A DNA stretch of 64,000 bases from positions 1 through 64,000 of the forward strand of contig NZ_JABEQC010000008.1 in the NCBI RefSeq assembly GCF_013041605.1, in the 5' to 3' direction. A program made the translations under genes and the position numbers. The notes under the pieces are model-generated. The model did no database searches, had not been told where the DNA came from, and saw nothing but the letters and a program-made list of their open reading frames with translations. The stretch is from Vibrio plantisponsor (GTDB lineage: Bacteria; Pseudomonadota; Gammaproteobacteria; Enterobacterales; Vibrionaceae). The stretch's first letter is position 1; every line of letters starts with the position of its first letter. Positions 16,208 to 26,188 of the stretch are shown here, piece after piece.

Positions 16208-17323
16208 TTGAGTGTTTTAAAAGTGAACACAGGGAAACACAATTCCTTAAAGTCATATAAGGCGCATTATTTTGTGGTGAAGATAGGACGACTCATCTCC
16301 CTTATGCTCGGCGCTACTGGCCTCAGTAGCCAAGTCATTGCTTCAGAGCTCAACATCTACCTTTGGGAAGATACTATATCTCCGAGGGTCGTTGATGCAT
16401 GGAACAAAAGTCACGACACTCAACTCAACTTCTATCATTTTGATAATGACGATGAGCGTAGCCTCTTCATGCTGAGTAGCGAACAAATCCCATTTGATGT
16501 GGTGATTTTAGACAACGTTTCAGCCCAGCTCTTCTCGCAGCAAGATAAATTCGAAGATCTCTCTTCATTCAGTGCCAACCAGAATAACGCCCCAATCTGG
16601 CAACAAGCTTGTGGTTCACATAGCATGCCTTATTTTTGGGGATACGTTGGTATTGCTTATCGAAAAAGCAAAGTGTCTCAACCACCGACGCAATGGCGTG
16701 AACTGGTCGATATTGATGAGAAACTGAAAGGTCATATAGGCTTGTTGGAAGACAGTGTAGAAACATTACTTCCGGCACTTTATAGCCTCAACCTATCACC
16801 ACTAACTGCATCCGTTGACGACCTAAAGAAAGCGTATGAAAAGCTTGAAGCTGCCACACCAGATATTCTGACTTATGAATATTCGCTCAGCTATGTTCGC
16901 AGCCATAGCGATAATAATGACTTATACATGGCGGTCAGTTATAGCGGAGACCAGTTTTCCCTCAATCGTTATTTCGACAGTGATGATTGGGACTTTGTTC
17001 TGCCTGAAGGCAAACCGTATATTTGGGTGGATTGTTTAGCGGTGAACAGCTCTTCGACGAACAAACAGCAAGCTAAGTTGTTTATAGAGTTTTTGATGCA
17101 ACCTGAAATCGCGGCAATGAATGCCCAAGACATAAAAGCAGCAACCCCGAACGTCAAAGCTCTGCAATTAATGCCAGACAGTTACATCAACAATAAAGCC
17201 ATTTTACTTACTGATGATTTGTTAGCACAAAGCATCATTGACAGTCAGCTTTCTTCATCCAATTTGAGTCAGCGGGCGAAAATCATCAACAGCCTGATCA
17301 AACAACATGAAGCTAAACCATAG
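16208..17323 (+). CDS. nspS: Periplasmic polyamine-sensing protein NspS (PotD-like)
   Basis: Up to 371 residues, related to the polyamine-binding protein PotD (LNIYLWEDTISPRVVDAWNKS opening, VILDNVSAQ, PYFWGYVGIAYR). It has no ABC permease next to it; the next gene is the GGDEF/EAL protein MbaA, with a 17-bp overlap. In V. cholerae NspS binds norspermidine/spermidine in the periplasm and signals to MbaA to control biofilm formation. The start is uncertain: the longest frame begins with TTG at 16208 without an SD, whereas the signal peptide (KIGRLISLMLGATGLSS) would fit a GTG start at 16274 or 16277. Confidence 0.87.
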   Translation: MSVLKVNTGKHNSLKSYKAHYFVVKIGRLISLMLGATGLSSQVIASELNIYLWEDTISPRVVDAWNKSHDTQLNFYHFDNDDERSLFMLSSEQIPFDVVILDNVSAQLFSQQDKFEDLSSFSANQNNAPIWQQACGSHSMPYFWGYVGIAYRKSKVSQPPTQWRELVDIDEKLKGHIGLLEDSVETLLPALYSLNLSPLTASVDDLKKAYEKLEAATPDILTYEYSLSYVRSHSDNNDLYMAVSYSGDQFSLNRYFDSDDWDFVLPEGKPYIWVDCLAVNSSSTNKQQAKLFIEFLMQPEIAAMNAQDIKAATPNVKALQLMPDSYINNKAILLTDDLLAQSIIDSQLSSSNLSQRAKIINSLIKQHEAKP

Positions 17324-19652
17324 AATTCTCTTACTGATCGCTCCGGTGATCATCCTCAGCTCGGCCGTGTCAGGTTATCTCATTTACGATAGCCAGAAAG
17401 ATGCGCTGGTTAAACGTATGGACAGCTATTTGCAGCTTGATATGGAAAAGCTCGCTAGCCATTTTCGACAAACCAAATCTCTTGTTAGCAGTTACACCTT
17501 TACGCTCGCCAACAGCGACATCATTCGTCACTATTTTGATCACAGCGATAATCCCTACCGAGAGTTGGAACTGGCAGAGAATATTGAAAAAACATTCAAC
17601 GTCATGAAGTCCAATGAACGAGATTCCGTCGCGCTTTCCATCTTAGATGGCGACAATAACATCCTATATTTTGCAGATAATAGTGACGATCCGTTCAGTA
17701 AAATAGACCAGACAGTGTTCAAGTTTGTAAAAAAGCGCTTCAATCAAACCTTAAAAACCTCAGACATCAGTTATACCGAGAACTCTAGCGGAGACGGAGT
17801 GTTAGTCCGTTATGATGTCTTAGACACCCGCACTCTTGGAACACCGTTAAGTTACAATCGAGACCGAATCTTCTTTATCGTCGTTTACGTCATCCTCGAT
17901 GAGTTCAACGAGCTACGTAATAAATTAGAGTTTGATAACCAGAGCCCTATTTTCTTCAGTAAAAGGCCACAAATTTTTTCTGAAGGCTTAACCCAGACCG
18001 TTGAGCTTCAGCCGGGCATGTTCGCGACACTTTCACCAGCGCCTATGCTGATGCGAAATAAGCTCAATGATATTAGACAAAACCTAGTTGCCGCTTTTGG
18101 TGGCTCTGCACTGTTTAGTTTGGTTCTGTTATTACTGTTGCTCTACCGGCATGTCATCACACCAATTTCACGCTTGGATAAACAGCTTCAGGAAGTTGAA
18201 AGCAAGCAAAGAACGAATATAGAAAAGCTCTGTTCCAAAGATGAAATTGGGCGGCTGTCGTCGCGTTTTTACGATATGTATAAAGAGCTCAACAACTCTT
18301 ATCAAGAAACAAAGACTCTGGCTGAGTTTGACCATTTAACCAAGTTATGCAACCGCTATCAGTTTCAGATTCAAGCACAGACGACGCTAAGAGAAGCGCC
18401 AACGAAAAGTCATGTCCAAGTTCTCTATATCGATTTAGACAACTTCAAATACGTCAACGATAAGTATGGTCACCAAGTCGGCGATTCCCTGCTGATCAGT
18501 TTTGCCAGCCATGTACGCGCACTTTCTGAAGAATTTAACCTCAATCAACATGTTTATAGCCTTGCGGCTCGTTTATCCGGAGATGAGTTCGCCATTCTGA
18601 TTTGTGCACCAAGCCGTTTATCAGATTTTGCCGCTGAGTTTTCTCATCGCCTGTTACAGCCAATCCAAGAGCATCATGACTCACCTCTGGGTCGATTCCC
18701 TATTACAGCAAGTATCGGTATTGCGACGTATCCAGAGGATGGTATCGATATAGAAAGCCTGTTGATCAATGCCGATACCGCTATGTATCAAGCAAAGAGT
18801 GCAGGCAAAAACCAAATTGCTCATTATTCCAAACAGCTTGACCAACAAGTTCAGCGCAGAAATGCAATTGAACGCGCATTGCGTCTGGAGAATTTTGATA
18901 AAGAGTTCTCTCTGGTTTACCAACCTTATTACTCATGCAGCAATATGGAAATCGCAGGATTCGAAGTGCTGCTAAGATGGGACTCAGAACAGCTCGGCGA
19001 AGTCTCCCCCACAGAATTTATCCCGATTGCAGAGCAAACAGGCTTATTTGGAAAAATTGACCGATGGGTGATTACTCATGCGTTTAAGGAGTTTTCGTCA
19101 CTGTCGGCAACGTTTGATTATCCAATCCATATTTCAATCAACCTCTCTTCAGCGGAACTAAACTCGGTTGATTTGGCCGATTACATTCGCGAGCAGGCGA
19201 GCAAATACAAAATTCGCCCTCACTGGATAGATTTTGAAATAACCGAAACTTTCGCCGCCGATTCTAAAGCAATACCACTGCTGTATGATTTGGTTGAACA
19301 AGGCTATAGCCTGACCATTGATGACTTTGGTTCTGGTTATACTTCAATTGTTCAGCTGGTTCAGTATCCGATTAAGCGCATTAAGTTCGATCAAGGCTTT
19401 CTGGAAACCATCATCGATAAAGGTAAGCAGTCGGTGCTTGAGCCTCTAATCCAACTCTGTCATTCTCAGATGATGAAAGTAACGGCAGAGGGTATTGAAA
19501 GCCGAGAAATGCAACAGTGGTTAACACGTTATAACTGTGACTACATGCAAGGCTTCTTTTTAGCTCCCCCGATGTCATTACGTGAGATCCAATACTGGAA
19601 CAATGACAACACAGAAGTAAGTTATGAAGAATGTAATTATCGCTTCTCTTAA
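17307..19652 (+). CDS. mbaA: MbaA, membrane GGDEF-EAL c-di-GMP enzyme
   Basis: 781 residues. TM1 (about 7-24), a periplasmic sensor (about 25-258), TM2 (about 262-282), HAMP (about 283-335), GGDEF domain with SGDEF near residue 424, and EAL domain with EVLLR near 551. All EAL catalytic positions are present: N in NLSS, E in EITET, DDFG, K in IKFDQ, E in AEGIE, Q in MQGFF. No RxxD inhibitory site precedes SGDEF. The homologue in V. cholerae is held in diguanylate cyclase or phosphodiesterase mode by NspS-polyamine binding. It overlaps nspS upstream and yjjX downstream, so the three genes are translationally coupled. Confidence 0.92.
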   Translation: MKLNHRILLLIAPVIILSSAVSGYLIYDSQKDALVKRMDSYLQLDMEKLASHFRQTKSLVSSYTFTLANSDIIRHYFDHSDNPYRELELAENIEKTFNVMKSNERDSVALSILDGDNNILYFADNSDDPFSKIDQTVFKFVKKRFNQTLKTSDISYTENSSGDGVLVRYDVLDTRTLGTPLSYNRDRIFFIVVYVILDEFNELRNKLEFDNQSPIFFSKRPQIFSEGLTQTVELQPGMFATLSPAPMLMRNKLNDIRQNLVAAFGGSALFSLVLLLLLLYRHVITPISRLDKQLQEVESKQRTNIEKLCSKDEIGRLSSRFYDMYKELNNSYQETKTLAEFDHLTKLCNRYQFQIQAQTTLREAPTKSHVQVLYIDLDNFKYVNDKYGHQVGDSLLISFASHVRALSEEFNLNQHVYSLAARLSGDEFAILICAPSRLSDFAAEFSHRLLQPIQEHHDSPLGRFPITASIGIATYPEDGIDIESLLINADTAMYQAKSAGKNQIAHYSKQLDQQVQRRNAIERALRLENFDKEFSLVYQPYYSCSNMEIAGFEVLLRWDSEQLGEVSPTEFIPIAEQTGLFGKIDRWVITHAFKEFSSLSATFDYPIHISINLSSAELNSVDLADYIREQASKYKIRPHWIDFEITETFAADSKAIPLLYDLVEQGYSLTIDDFGSGYTSIVQLVQYPIKRIKFDQGFLETIIDKGKQSVLEPLIQLCHSQMMKVTAEGIESREMQQWLTRYNCDYMQGFFLAPPMSLREIQYWNNDNTEVSYEECNYRFS

Positions 19653-20154
19653 TCCGGCAAAAATTAACGCCGTAAAGAGTGCATTTGAATCCTCATTTCC
19701 CAATCAAGCTTTCAACTTCCAAGGTATTAGTGTGCCTAGCGAAGTGGCGGATCAACCTATGACCAACGAAGAAACCAAAGCGGGCGCATTAAACCGTGTT
19801 CGTAACGCCAAACAAGCGTTAACAGACGGTGATTTCTATGTTGGCTTGGAAGCAGGTATTGAAGGCAACGTTACGTTTGCCTGGATGATTATTGAATCTC
19901 AAACCCATCGTGGCGAGTCTCGCTCTGCGAGCTTAATGCTTCCGCCACAAGTGCTGACCAAACTGGAACAAGCAAATGAACTGGGTGACGTGATGGATGA
20001 AGTGTTCGGCACTGACAATATTAAACAAAAAGGCGGAGCGATCGGCCTGCTCACTCAACATCAGCTCACTCGCAGCTCTGTCTACCATCAAGCGTTAATT
20101 TTGGCTCTTATTCCATTTACTAACCCAGAACATTTTCCAGCGAACTTGGTTTAA
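19624..20154 (+). CDS. yjjX: Inosine/xanthosine triphosphatase YjjX
   Basis: 176 residues of the YjjX/NTPase_I-T family ([21 protein letters not shown] opening, [23 protein letters not shown]). It hydrolyses ITP and XTP, cleaning the nucleotide pool of deaminated purines. It starts inside the last 29 bp of mbaA, so it is co-translated with the polyamine-sensing pair. The same three-gene order occurs in V. cholerae. No direct role in c-di-GMP signalling is visible. Confidence 0.92.
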   Translation: MKNVIIASLNPAKINAVKSAFESSFPNQAFNFQGISVPSEVADQPMTNEETKAGALNRVRNAKQALTDGDFYVGLEAGIEGNVTFAWMIIESQTHRGESRSASLMLPPQVLTKLEQANELGDVMDEVFGTDNIKQKGGAIGLLTQHQLTRSSVYHQALILALIPFTNPEHFPANLV

Positions 20155-20198
20155 TGATCTCGGCAAATACACCCATGCTTGTACAAATTTAGAAGAAA

Positions 20199-20224
20199 GA
20201 AAGCCAGTCAATAGACTGGCTTTC
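20199..20224. terminator. Hairpin terminator between yjjX and trpR
   Basis: An 11-bp perfect stem GAAAGCCAGTC/GACTGGCTTTC (20199-20209, 20214-20224). T/C-rich tails follow on both strands, stronger on the minus (trpR) side. It serves the converging genes. Confidence 0.75.
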
Positions 20225-20251
20225 TACTCTGTAAAGCTCTGTGAAGAACAG

Positions 20252-20545
20252 TTATTTGAGAATCAACTTACTTAAGGTCTCTTTTTCTTGTTCTGAGCGA
20301 GACTTGAGTTCATTCGAACCTCGGGTGATGGTTGCGATACCAACACCGAGCATCTGACTTACTTGACGCTGTGACATCTCACCTTTGAGCAGTTCACAGA
20401 ATATATTTACTCGGGCAACGAGTGCTTCCCTTTCATCCGGCGTCATTAACATGGTCAAGAGCATCTCATGCTGATCGTTATCTGCAGCTTGTTTAACTAA
20501 ATCAATCAATTGAGACCAATCGCTGTATTCAGGTTGTTGAGACAT
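20252..20545 (-). CDS. trpR: Trp operon repressor TrpR
   Basis: 97 residues with the TrpR fold: LMTPDEREALVARV, the helix-turn-helix MSQRQVSQMLGVGIATITRGSNE and a basic C-terminus. It represses trp biosynthesis genes when bound to L-tryptophan. The ATG at 20545 (MSQQPEYS) matches the family start; a GTG at 20569 would place the operator inside the gene. An operator-like palindrome (20550-20567) abuts the start and predicts autoregulation. It is the last gene after slt on the same strand. Confidence 0.93.
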   Translation of the reverse strand: MSQQPEYSDWSQLIDLVKQAADNDQHEMLLTMLMTPDEREALVARVNIFCELLKGEMSQRQVSQMLGVGIATITRGSNELKSRSEQEKETLSKLILK

Positions 20546-20549
20546 AACT

Positions 20550-20567
20550 GTACTCGTTAAGTGATAC
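20550..20567. promoter_or_regulatory. TrpR operator-like palindrome (autoregulation)
   Basis: GTACTCGTTAAGTGATAC agrees with the trp operator consensus GTACTAGTTAACTAGTAC at 14 of 18 positions. It ends 5 bp before the trpR ATG. Confidence 0.5.
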
Positions 20568-20600
20568 ACCCTCGTTATTCTAGTGATACCCCGAAGATAA

Positions 20601-22544
20601 TCAATATTTTGTCTTCAACTCATTCTCATTGAGAAAATCACCTTGCTGTCCCATCAAATCGCGGTAATAGGTTTCAAACATCAAAATGTTTTGCACATAG
20701 CCACGAGTTTCACTAAATGGGATCGCCTCAATAAAAGCATAGGCATCAAGCTTACCCTGAGTTTGTTCTCGCCATCGGTTCACCCGTTGTGGTCCTGCGT
20801 TATAGGCTGCAAATGCAAAGATCCGGTTATTATCATATTGCTCGAGCAATCCGTTGAGATAGTGGCTGCCGATTTCAATATTCTTGCCGACTTCATACAG
20901 ATCATCTGCGCCACTGTAAGTGAGTTGGTATTTTTTAGCCGTGTATTTTGCGGTCGCAGGCATGATTTGCATAATGCCGCGAGCACCGACCGGTGAACGA
21001 GCCTCTGAGTCCATTGCACTTTCTTGTCGCGCTAACGACATCAACATAATCGGGTCTATGCCATGTTTGTTGCCATAAAAATTAAACCACCATTGGTGAG
21101 CAACAGGGAAACGAAGCTGCAAGTTATCCCATAAACTGGCCGAAATCGAAGCCGTAACCGTCAAATGGTGCCAATTCTGACGTGAAGCATAAGCGGCCAG
21201 CATCTCTTTCTCGCTTTGATTCACTTTATCAAGTAACCAGTTCCACTCGCTTTTTGCCGCGGCAATTTTATCTCGCTCAATCAGCTCTTGAATACGAACT
21301 AAACTTTTTTGATAAGGCTTAACCTGATTGAAATCGAACTCCACCGTACTTTTCGGGTAGCGAATCGATTGTTTTACAATCTTCGCTGCTGCAACACTGT
21401 AAAAATTACGCTGTCCGACCAATGCAAACAAGCGCTGCATCCCTTGTTCAGTATGACCATTTTCTATTTCGCTTCGGCCTAACCAATACTGCCAACGCTG
21501 AGATTTTATCTCTTCTTCAGGTAAGCGGTTTATCCAGAACAATACTTGCGTCCAATCCGCCTTGCGCAGTGCCAAACGGATTCGAGATTCTGTGAGAGTT
21601 ACGTTATCGCCCATCGCGATCACTTTATCTCTCCAACGAATCAGCTTTTCATCTTCAGCGTCCATCAAACGTAAAGCAATGAACTGCTCAATTTGCGCTT
21701 TCTGCTGAGATGTCCACGCAGGTCTTTTGGTCACTTTGTCGACTAAAGCCTGAGCTTTCTCACTGTCAGCACGAGCAAGTTTTTCCAGCGCGAACTGAGC
21801 CTGTTCAACCGACATAGGATCACTGTATTTTTGTGCAAAACTGACCACGGTTTCTGGCTTATCATAAAGAGCCAGCATGGCTTTGCCTTTATCCTTGTAC
21901 TGACTGCTGCTGAGCTTTTTCGATAGGTAAACCAATAACCCTCGATTTCGTCCGTCAAACGCTAACAACATGCGCTTGAAAACCAGCTCATCGGTTAGTT
22001 CTCCAGATTTTTCCCAAGCTTTGAATAGCGGATCACAAGCGTCTGAAATACTTGCACCACTCATCCAGAGCTTTTTCGCTCCGCCAAACGCTTTTTCACG
22101 CTTACCAACTTGCAAATGTGCGTTGTAATAGTGGCACTGGTAGGTTTCACCATTCGGCTCTGAAGTCTGAAATTGCAGTAACGTACTCCACTTCTTTTGC
22201 TCAGCTAAAGCATCAAGATAAGGGGCACTAATACGGCCAGAGAATGGAAAATCTTTATGCCCATCAATAAAAACTCTGACGGTGATGGGTGGCTTATCAC
22301 CAATATCAATGAGAAACGCTCGATAATCTAAATACGGAGTCAGCGGATAACTCGCGAGTTTTGGTCTCGCCTTTTCGAACTTTGAAACATTCTTATCGTC
22401 CAACCACTCCTGAGCTTGATCATATAAATCACGCTGAGCATTAAGGTCGATAGAGTCGGAAAACGCTGTGCCGCTAAACAATGAACTGAATGCAATCATT
22501 GACAACAAAATACGAGACGGCTTTGAGGAATGCAGGGGCGCCAT
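20601..22544 (-). CDS. slt: Soluble lytic murein transglycosylase Slt70
   Basis: 647 residues. The signal peptide is cleaved near residue 29 (GTAFS-D). A long alpha-helical U/L superhelix leads to a C-terminal SLT domain (LARQESAMDSEA with the catalytic Glu, GARGIMQIMPATA, AAYNAGPQRV). A periplasmic enzyme that degrades glycan strands exolytically to 1,6-anhydro-muropeptides. These feed the recycling enzymes NagZ and AnmK encoded at 29974-32175. It is followed by trpR, as in E. coli (slt-trpR). Confidence 0.95.
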   Translation of the reverse strand: MAPLHSSKPSRILLSMIAFSSLFSGTAFSDSIDLNAQRDLYDQAQEWLDDKNVSKFEKARPKLASYPLTPYLDYRAFLIDIGDKPPITVRVFIDGHKDFPFSGRISAPYLDALAEQKKWSTLLQFQTSEPNGETYQCHYYNAHLQVGKREKAFGGAKKLWMSGASISDACDPLFKAWEKSGELTDELVFKRMLLAFDGRNRGLLVYLSKKLSSSQYKDKGKAMLALYDKPETVVSFAQKYSDPMSVEQAQFALEKLARADSEKAQALVDKVTKRPAWTSQQKAQIEQFIALRLMDAEDEKLIRWRDKVIAMGDNVTLTESRIRLALRKADWTQVLFWINRLPEEEIKSQRWQYWLGRSEIENGHTEQGMQRLFALVGQRNFYSVAAAKIVKQSIRYPKSTVEFDFNQVKPYQKSLVRIQELIERDKIAAAKSEWNWLLDKVNQSEKEMLAAYASRQNWHHLTVTASISASLWDNLQLRFPVAHQWWFNFYGNKHGIDPIMLMSLARQESAMDSEARSPVGARGIMQIMPATAKYTAKKYQLTYSGADDLYEVGKNIEIGSHYLNGLLEQYDNNRIFAFAAYNAGPQRVNRWREQTQGKLDAYAFIEAIPFSETRGYVQNILMFETYYRDLMGQQGDFLNENELKTKY

Positions 22545-22807
22545 GAACTCTAATCCTTTACTGAGTGCTACTTACGTTCCATTACGCTAATTCTAGTGGC
22601 AAATGTAAAGGGGCGGGATGTAAAGTTGATGTGAATAATGTGACAAAAATAATAATTCACTAATATATGCATTCGCACACTGAATATTTAGCGCTCTATT
22701 CACCTGAATATCGAATAACAAAGGTCAACAGCCCCTAGTAACAAATGCGATAACTTTGGTATAGAATAGCGACTTTATTCTGAACGATAGATTAGGAACA
22801 ATCGGCA

Positions 22808-24475
22808 ATGGCTGAATACGTATATACCATGTCGCGGGTGAGCAAAATCGTCCCGCCTAAGCGTCAAATTCTAAAAGACATCTCTCTAAGTTTCTTCCCA
22901 GGTGCCAAAATTGGTGTTTTAGGTCTAAACGGTGCGGGTAAATCTACCCTACTACGTATCATGGCCGGTATTGATAAAGACATCGATGGCGAAGCACGTC
23001 CACAACCAGGTCTTAAAGTAGGTTACCTGCCTCAGGAGCCTGTCCTTGACGAATCTAAAACGGTACGTGAAGTAGTTGAAGAAGCAGTTGCAGATGTGGC
23101 TGGTGCTTTAACTCGTCTAGACGAAGTTTACGCAGCTTACGCGGAAGAAGATGCAGATTTCGATGCGCTTGCGAAAGAGCAAGGTGAACTGGAAGCCCTG
23201 ATTCAAGCTAAAGATGGTCACAATCTGGAGAACGCTTTAGAGCGTGCTGCAAACGCACTTCGTCTACCGGACTGGAATGCAAAAATTGCTGTACTTTCTG
23301 GTGGTGAACGTCGTCGTGTTGCTATCTGCCGTCTGCTTCTTGAAAAACCAGACATGCTGCTACTTGACGAACCAACCAACCACTTAGACGCAGAGTCAGT
23401 AGCTTGGTTAGAGCGCTTCCTTGTGGATTACACAGGGACAGTAGTGGCTATCACGCACGACCGTTACTTCCTAGATAACGCAGCGGGATGGATTCTGGAA
23501 CTTGACCGTGGTGAAGGTATTCCATGGCAAGGTAACTACACCTCTTGGCTAGAGCAAAAAGATGAGCGTCTAAAGCAAGAATCTTCTCAAGAGAGTGCTC
23601 GTCAGAAAACTATCGAGAAAGAACTGGAATGGGTACGTAAGAACCCTAAAGGTCGTCAGGCGAAATCTAAAGCTCGTATGGCTCGTTTTGAAGAACTTCA
23701 AAGCGGCGAACACCAGAAGCGTAACGAAACTAACGAACTGTTCATCCCACCAGGTGAGCGTTTAGGTGATAAAGTTCTTGAAGTTCGCAACCTGACGAAA
23801 TCTTTTGATGATCGCGTACTGATCGATAACCTGTCTTTCAGCATGCCGAAAGGTGCAATCGTCGGTATCATCGGTGCTAACGGTGCGGGTAAATCTACCC
23901 TATTCAAGATGTTAAGCGGTGTTGAGAAGCCAGATTCAGGTGAAATTGAATTGGGTACAACGGTTAAACTGGCGTCTGTTGATCAGTTCCGTGACAGCAT
24001 GAACGACAAAAACACTGTGTTCCAAGAGATTTCTGAAGGCGCAGATATTATTAAGATCAACAACTTCGAGATCCCTGCTCGTGCTTACTGTTCTCGCTTC
24101 AACTTCAAAGGCGTTGATCAACAGAAAGTAATTGGCGAATTGTCTGGTGGTGAGCGTAACCGTGTTCACTTAGCAAAACTGCTAAAAGCTGGCGGTAACG
24201 TACTGTTACTCGACGAACCAACCAACGACCTAGACGTTGAAACGCTACGTGCTCTTGAAGAAGCGCTACTAGAGTTCCCAGGTTGTGCGATGGTTATCTC
24301 GCACGACCGTTGGTTCCTAGACCGTATTGCAACGCATATTCTGGATTACCGTGATGAAGGCCAAGTGAACTTCTATGAAGGTAACTACACCGAATACATG
24401 GATTGGTTGAAGCAAACACTTGGCGCACAAGCTGCAGAACCACACCGTATTAAATACAAACGTATTTCTAAGTAA
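22808..24475 (+). CDS. ettA: EttA, energy-dependent translational throttle (ABC-F)
   Basis: 555 residues. Two ABC domains: Walker A GLNGAGKST and GANGAGKST, signatures LSGGERRRV and LSGGERNRV, and two DEPTN Walker B boxes. They are joined by the charged P-site tRNA-interaction linker (KDERLKQESSQESARQKT region). There are no transmembrane segments. It binds the ribosomal E site and gates the first peptide bond according to the ATP/ADP ratio. It is divergent from slt and ends at a strong terminator. Confidence 0.96.
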   Translation: MAEYVYTMSRVSKIVPPKRQILKDISLSFFPGAKIGVLGLNGAGKSTLLRIMAGIDKDIDGEARPQPGLKVGYLPQEPVLDESKTVREVVEEAVADVAGALTRLDEVYAAYAEEDADFDALAKEQGELEALIQAKDGHNLENALERAANALRLPDWNAKIAVLSGGERRRVAICRLLLEKPDMLLLDEPTNHLDAESVAWLERFLVDYTGTVVAITHDRYFLDNAAGWILELDRGEGIPWQGNYTSWLEQKDERLKQESSQESARQKTIEKELEWVRKNPKGRQAKSKARMARFEELQSGEHQKRNETNELFIPPGERLGDKVLEVRNLTKSFDDRVLIDNLSFSMPKGAIVGIIGANGAGKSTLFKMLSGVEKPDSGEIELGTTVKLASVDQFRDSMNDKNTVFQEISEGADIIKINNFEIPARAYCSRFNFKGVDQQKVIGELSGGERNRVHLAKLLKAGGNVLLLDEPTNDLDVETLRALEEALLEFPGCAMVISHDRWFLDRIATHILDYRDEGQVNFYEGNYTEYMDWLKQTLGAQAAEPHRIKYKRISK

Positions 24476-24489
24476 CTGCTAAATGATTC

Positions 24490-24515
24490 AAGGCCGCTTT
24501 TATAGCGGCCTTTTT
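24490..24515 (+). terminator. Rho-independent terminator after ettA
   Basis: AAGGCCGCT/AGCGGCCTT stem (24490-24498, 24504-24512) with a T run. Confidence 0.92.
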
Positions 24516-24584
24516 AATCTATGTATCTGTTTAATAGCCTAACCTTTGCTATGCTTTTGAATATGCTTAACGAGAGATACATTT

Positions 24585-24959
24585 ATGATTGAACGCCGAC
24601 GTTTTTCACGCATCATCTATCAAGCACCTGCTACGCTCACTCAAGGCGATTACCAGCTGGCCACTTGCATTCAAGATTTATCATTAAAAGGGCTTTTGCT
24701 GTGGGCGGTTGATGAACCTGAACTGGATAAAAACAGCATCGTCGACGTGGCTTTCACACTCCCCGATAGCGAGATCACCATCAATCTCTCCGCAACACTT
24801 ATCATGCAAAATGAACGTATATTGCATCTCAAAATAGACCATATCGATATCGAAAGTATTGGCCACTTACGCCGTCTGGTTGAACTCAATGTCGGCAGTG
24901 ATGAACTACTGCATCGCGAGCTGGAACACTTAGTGGATTTAGCAGACTACGCTGAGTAA
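24585..24959 (+). CDS. PilZ-domain c-di-GMP-binding protein
   Basis: 124 residues, essentially a single PilZ domain. RRRFSR (residues 4-9) supplies the RxxxR arginines and DLSLKG (about 32-37) is the D/NxSxxG turn, the two halves of the c-di-GMP pocket. No signal peptide or membrane segment is visible, so it is a stand-alone cytosolic c-di-GMP receptor. The target is unknown. It is monocistronic, with a terminator on each side. With MbaA and the HD-GYP protein it makes three c-di-GMP genes in the window. Confidence 0.85.
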   Translation: MIERRRFSRIIYQAPATLTQGDYQLATCIQDLSLKGLLLWAVDEPELDKNSIVDVAFTLPDSEITINLSATLIMQNERILHLKIDHIDIESIGHLRRLVELNVGSDELLHRELEHLVDLADYAE

Positions 24960-24989
24960 CAAGAGTTTAAGTTTCATTAACACCAACAA

Positions 24990-25019
24990 AAAAGCGCTAA
25001 CCAACAGGCAGCGCTTTTT
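24990..25019. terminator. Bidirectional terminator between pilZ gene and tyrA
   Basis: AAAAGCGCT/AGCGCTTTT arms (24989-24997, 25010-25018), with A and T runs on both sides, serve the converging genes. Confidence 0.85.
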
Positions 25020-25039
25020 AGGTATTAGTGGTTATCACT

Positions 25040-26176
25040 TTAACTTGAATGAGGGCGATGAATTGAATCGTTCGCTTGTTTCAAAAGATTCTGGCTTTCC
25101 GTCATAAACTGCTGAGAGTAATCGCCAAACCACTCACTCACCTGTTCGAAACTTGCTACGAATCCAGCCTTATCACGGCTTTCAATCAGACTAACCGCCT
25201 CACCAAAACTACGCTGGAAACGCTGGATCATCTCAATGTTCTCATCAGACGACAGAATGATATCTCCGTACAGATTTGGGTCCTGACCAAACAAGCGTCC
25301 AACCATAGCCAGTTCAAGACGATAAATTGGCGAGCTCAGTTTCAGCAGTTGAGCAATATTGGGTTTGACTTTCGATAAGTGGTAACCGTAAGCAAACGAC
25401 GTAAAGTGACGCAGTGCCTGAATCAGAGTCATACCATGATCATGCTCTTCAGCATCAATATTGCACAGACTCGCGCCCCAAATAGAGAACTGCTTTAACA
25501 ACCATTCATACTGCTCTTTACCACGTCCATCACAATGAACAATCACCTGTTTCGCCAAGCTCGGTACATCAGGACCAAACATTGGGTGTAAACCAACCAC
25601 TGGGCCTTTGTGCACAGCCATCATCGCTTTTAGAGGCTTAGACTTGATCGACGTTAAATCACACAGAATGCAGTCTTCAGGCAGATTATTAAGCTTCTCA
25701 ATTACACCAATGGTTTTGTGAATTGGCACAGTGACCACGACAAGACCTGCATCTTTCAGTATTTCATCTGCGTTGTCCCAATCTTGACTGCCAAGCACTT
25801 TCACTTGGTAGCCAGAGAGTTTGAACATGCGGCCAAACAAGCCGCCTAGCTGACCTTTACCACCAATAATAACCACTGAACGTAGTTCCGGATTCAAACA
25901 CTTAAATCCGGAATCTTTTTCACTAGCATAAGATTCACGCATGGTGCGACGAAGAATATCTTCAATTAATTGCGGTGGTACACCTTTTTTCTCAGCTTCT
26001 TCACGACGGGAAGCTAACATTGCCGCTTCGCGATCTGGAGCATAAATAGGAAGGCCGTGTTGGCTTTTCACTTCACCGACCTTTTCCACTAATGCCAGCC
26101 GACGAGCAAGCAGCTCTACCATCTGCTTATCAACCGCATCAATTTGATCACGCAATTCATTCAATTCAACAGCCAT
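25040..26176 (-). CDS. tyrA: Bifunctional chorismate mutase / prephenate dehydrogenase (T-protein)
   Basis: 378 residues. An AroQ chorismate mutase domain (about 1-90) is followed by NAD-dependent prephenate dehydrogenase ([23 protein letters not shown]ossmann start near 106; catalytic His in [10 protein letters not shown]). It makes 4-hydroxyphenylpyruvate for tyrosine. It lies 12 bp downstream of aroF and shares its TyrR-regulated promoter. With pheA at 14926 the window holds both arms of the aromatic branch point. Confidence 0.96.
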   Translation of the reverse strand: MAVELNELRDQIDAVDKQMVELLARRLALVEKVGEVKSQHGLPIYAPDREAAMLASRREEAEKKGVPPQLIEDILRRTMRESYASEKDSGFKCLNPELRSVVIIGGKGQLGGLFGRMFKLSGYQVKVLGSQDWDNADEILKDAGLVVVTVPIHKTIGVIEKLNNLPEDCILCDLTSIKSKPLKAMMAVHKGPVVGLHPMFGPDVPSLAKQVIVHCDGRGKEQYEWLLKQFSIWGASLCNIDAEEHDHGMTLIQALRHFTSFAYGYHLSKVKPNIAQLLKLSSPIYRLELAMVGRLFGQDPNLYGDIILSSDENIEMIQRFQRSFGEAVSLIESRDKAGFVASFEQVSEWFGDYSQQFMTESQNLLKQANDSIHRPHSS

Positions 26177-26188
26177 GGTTTATCCTTT

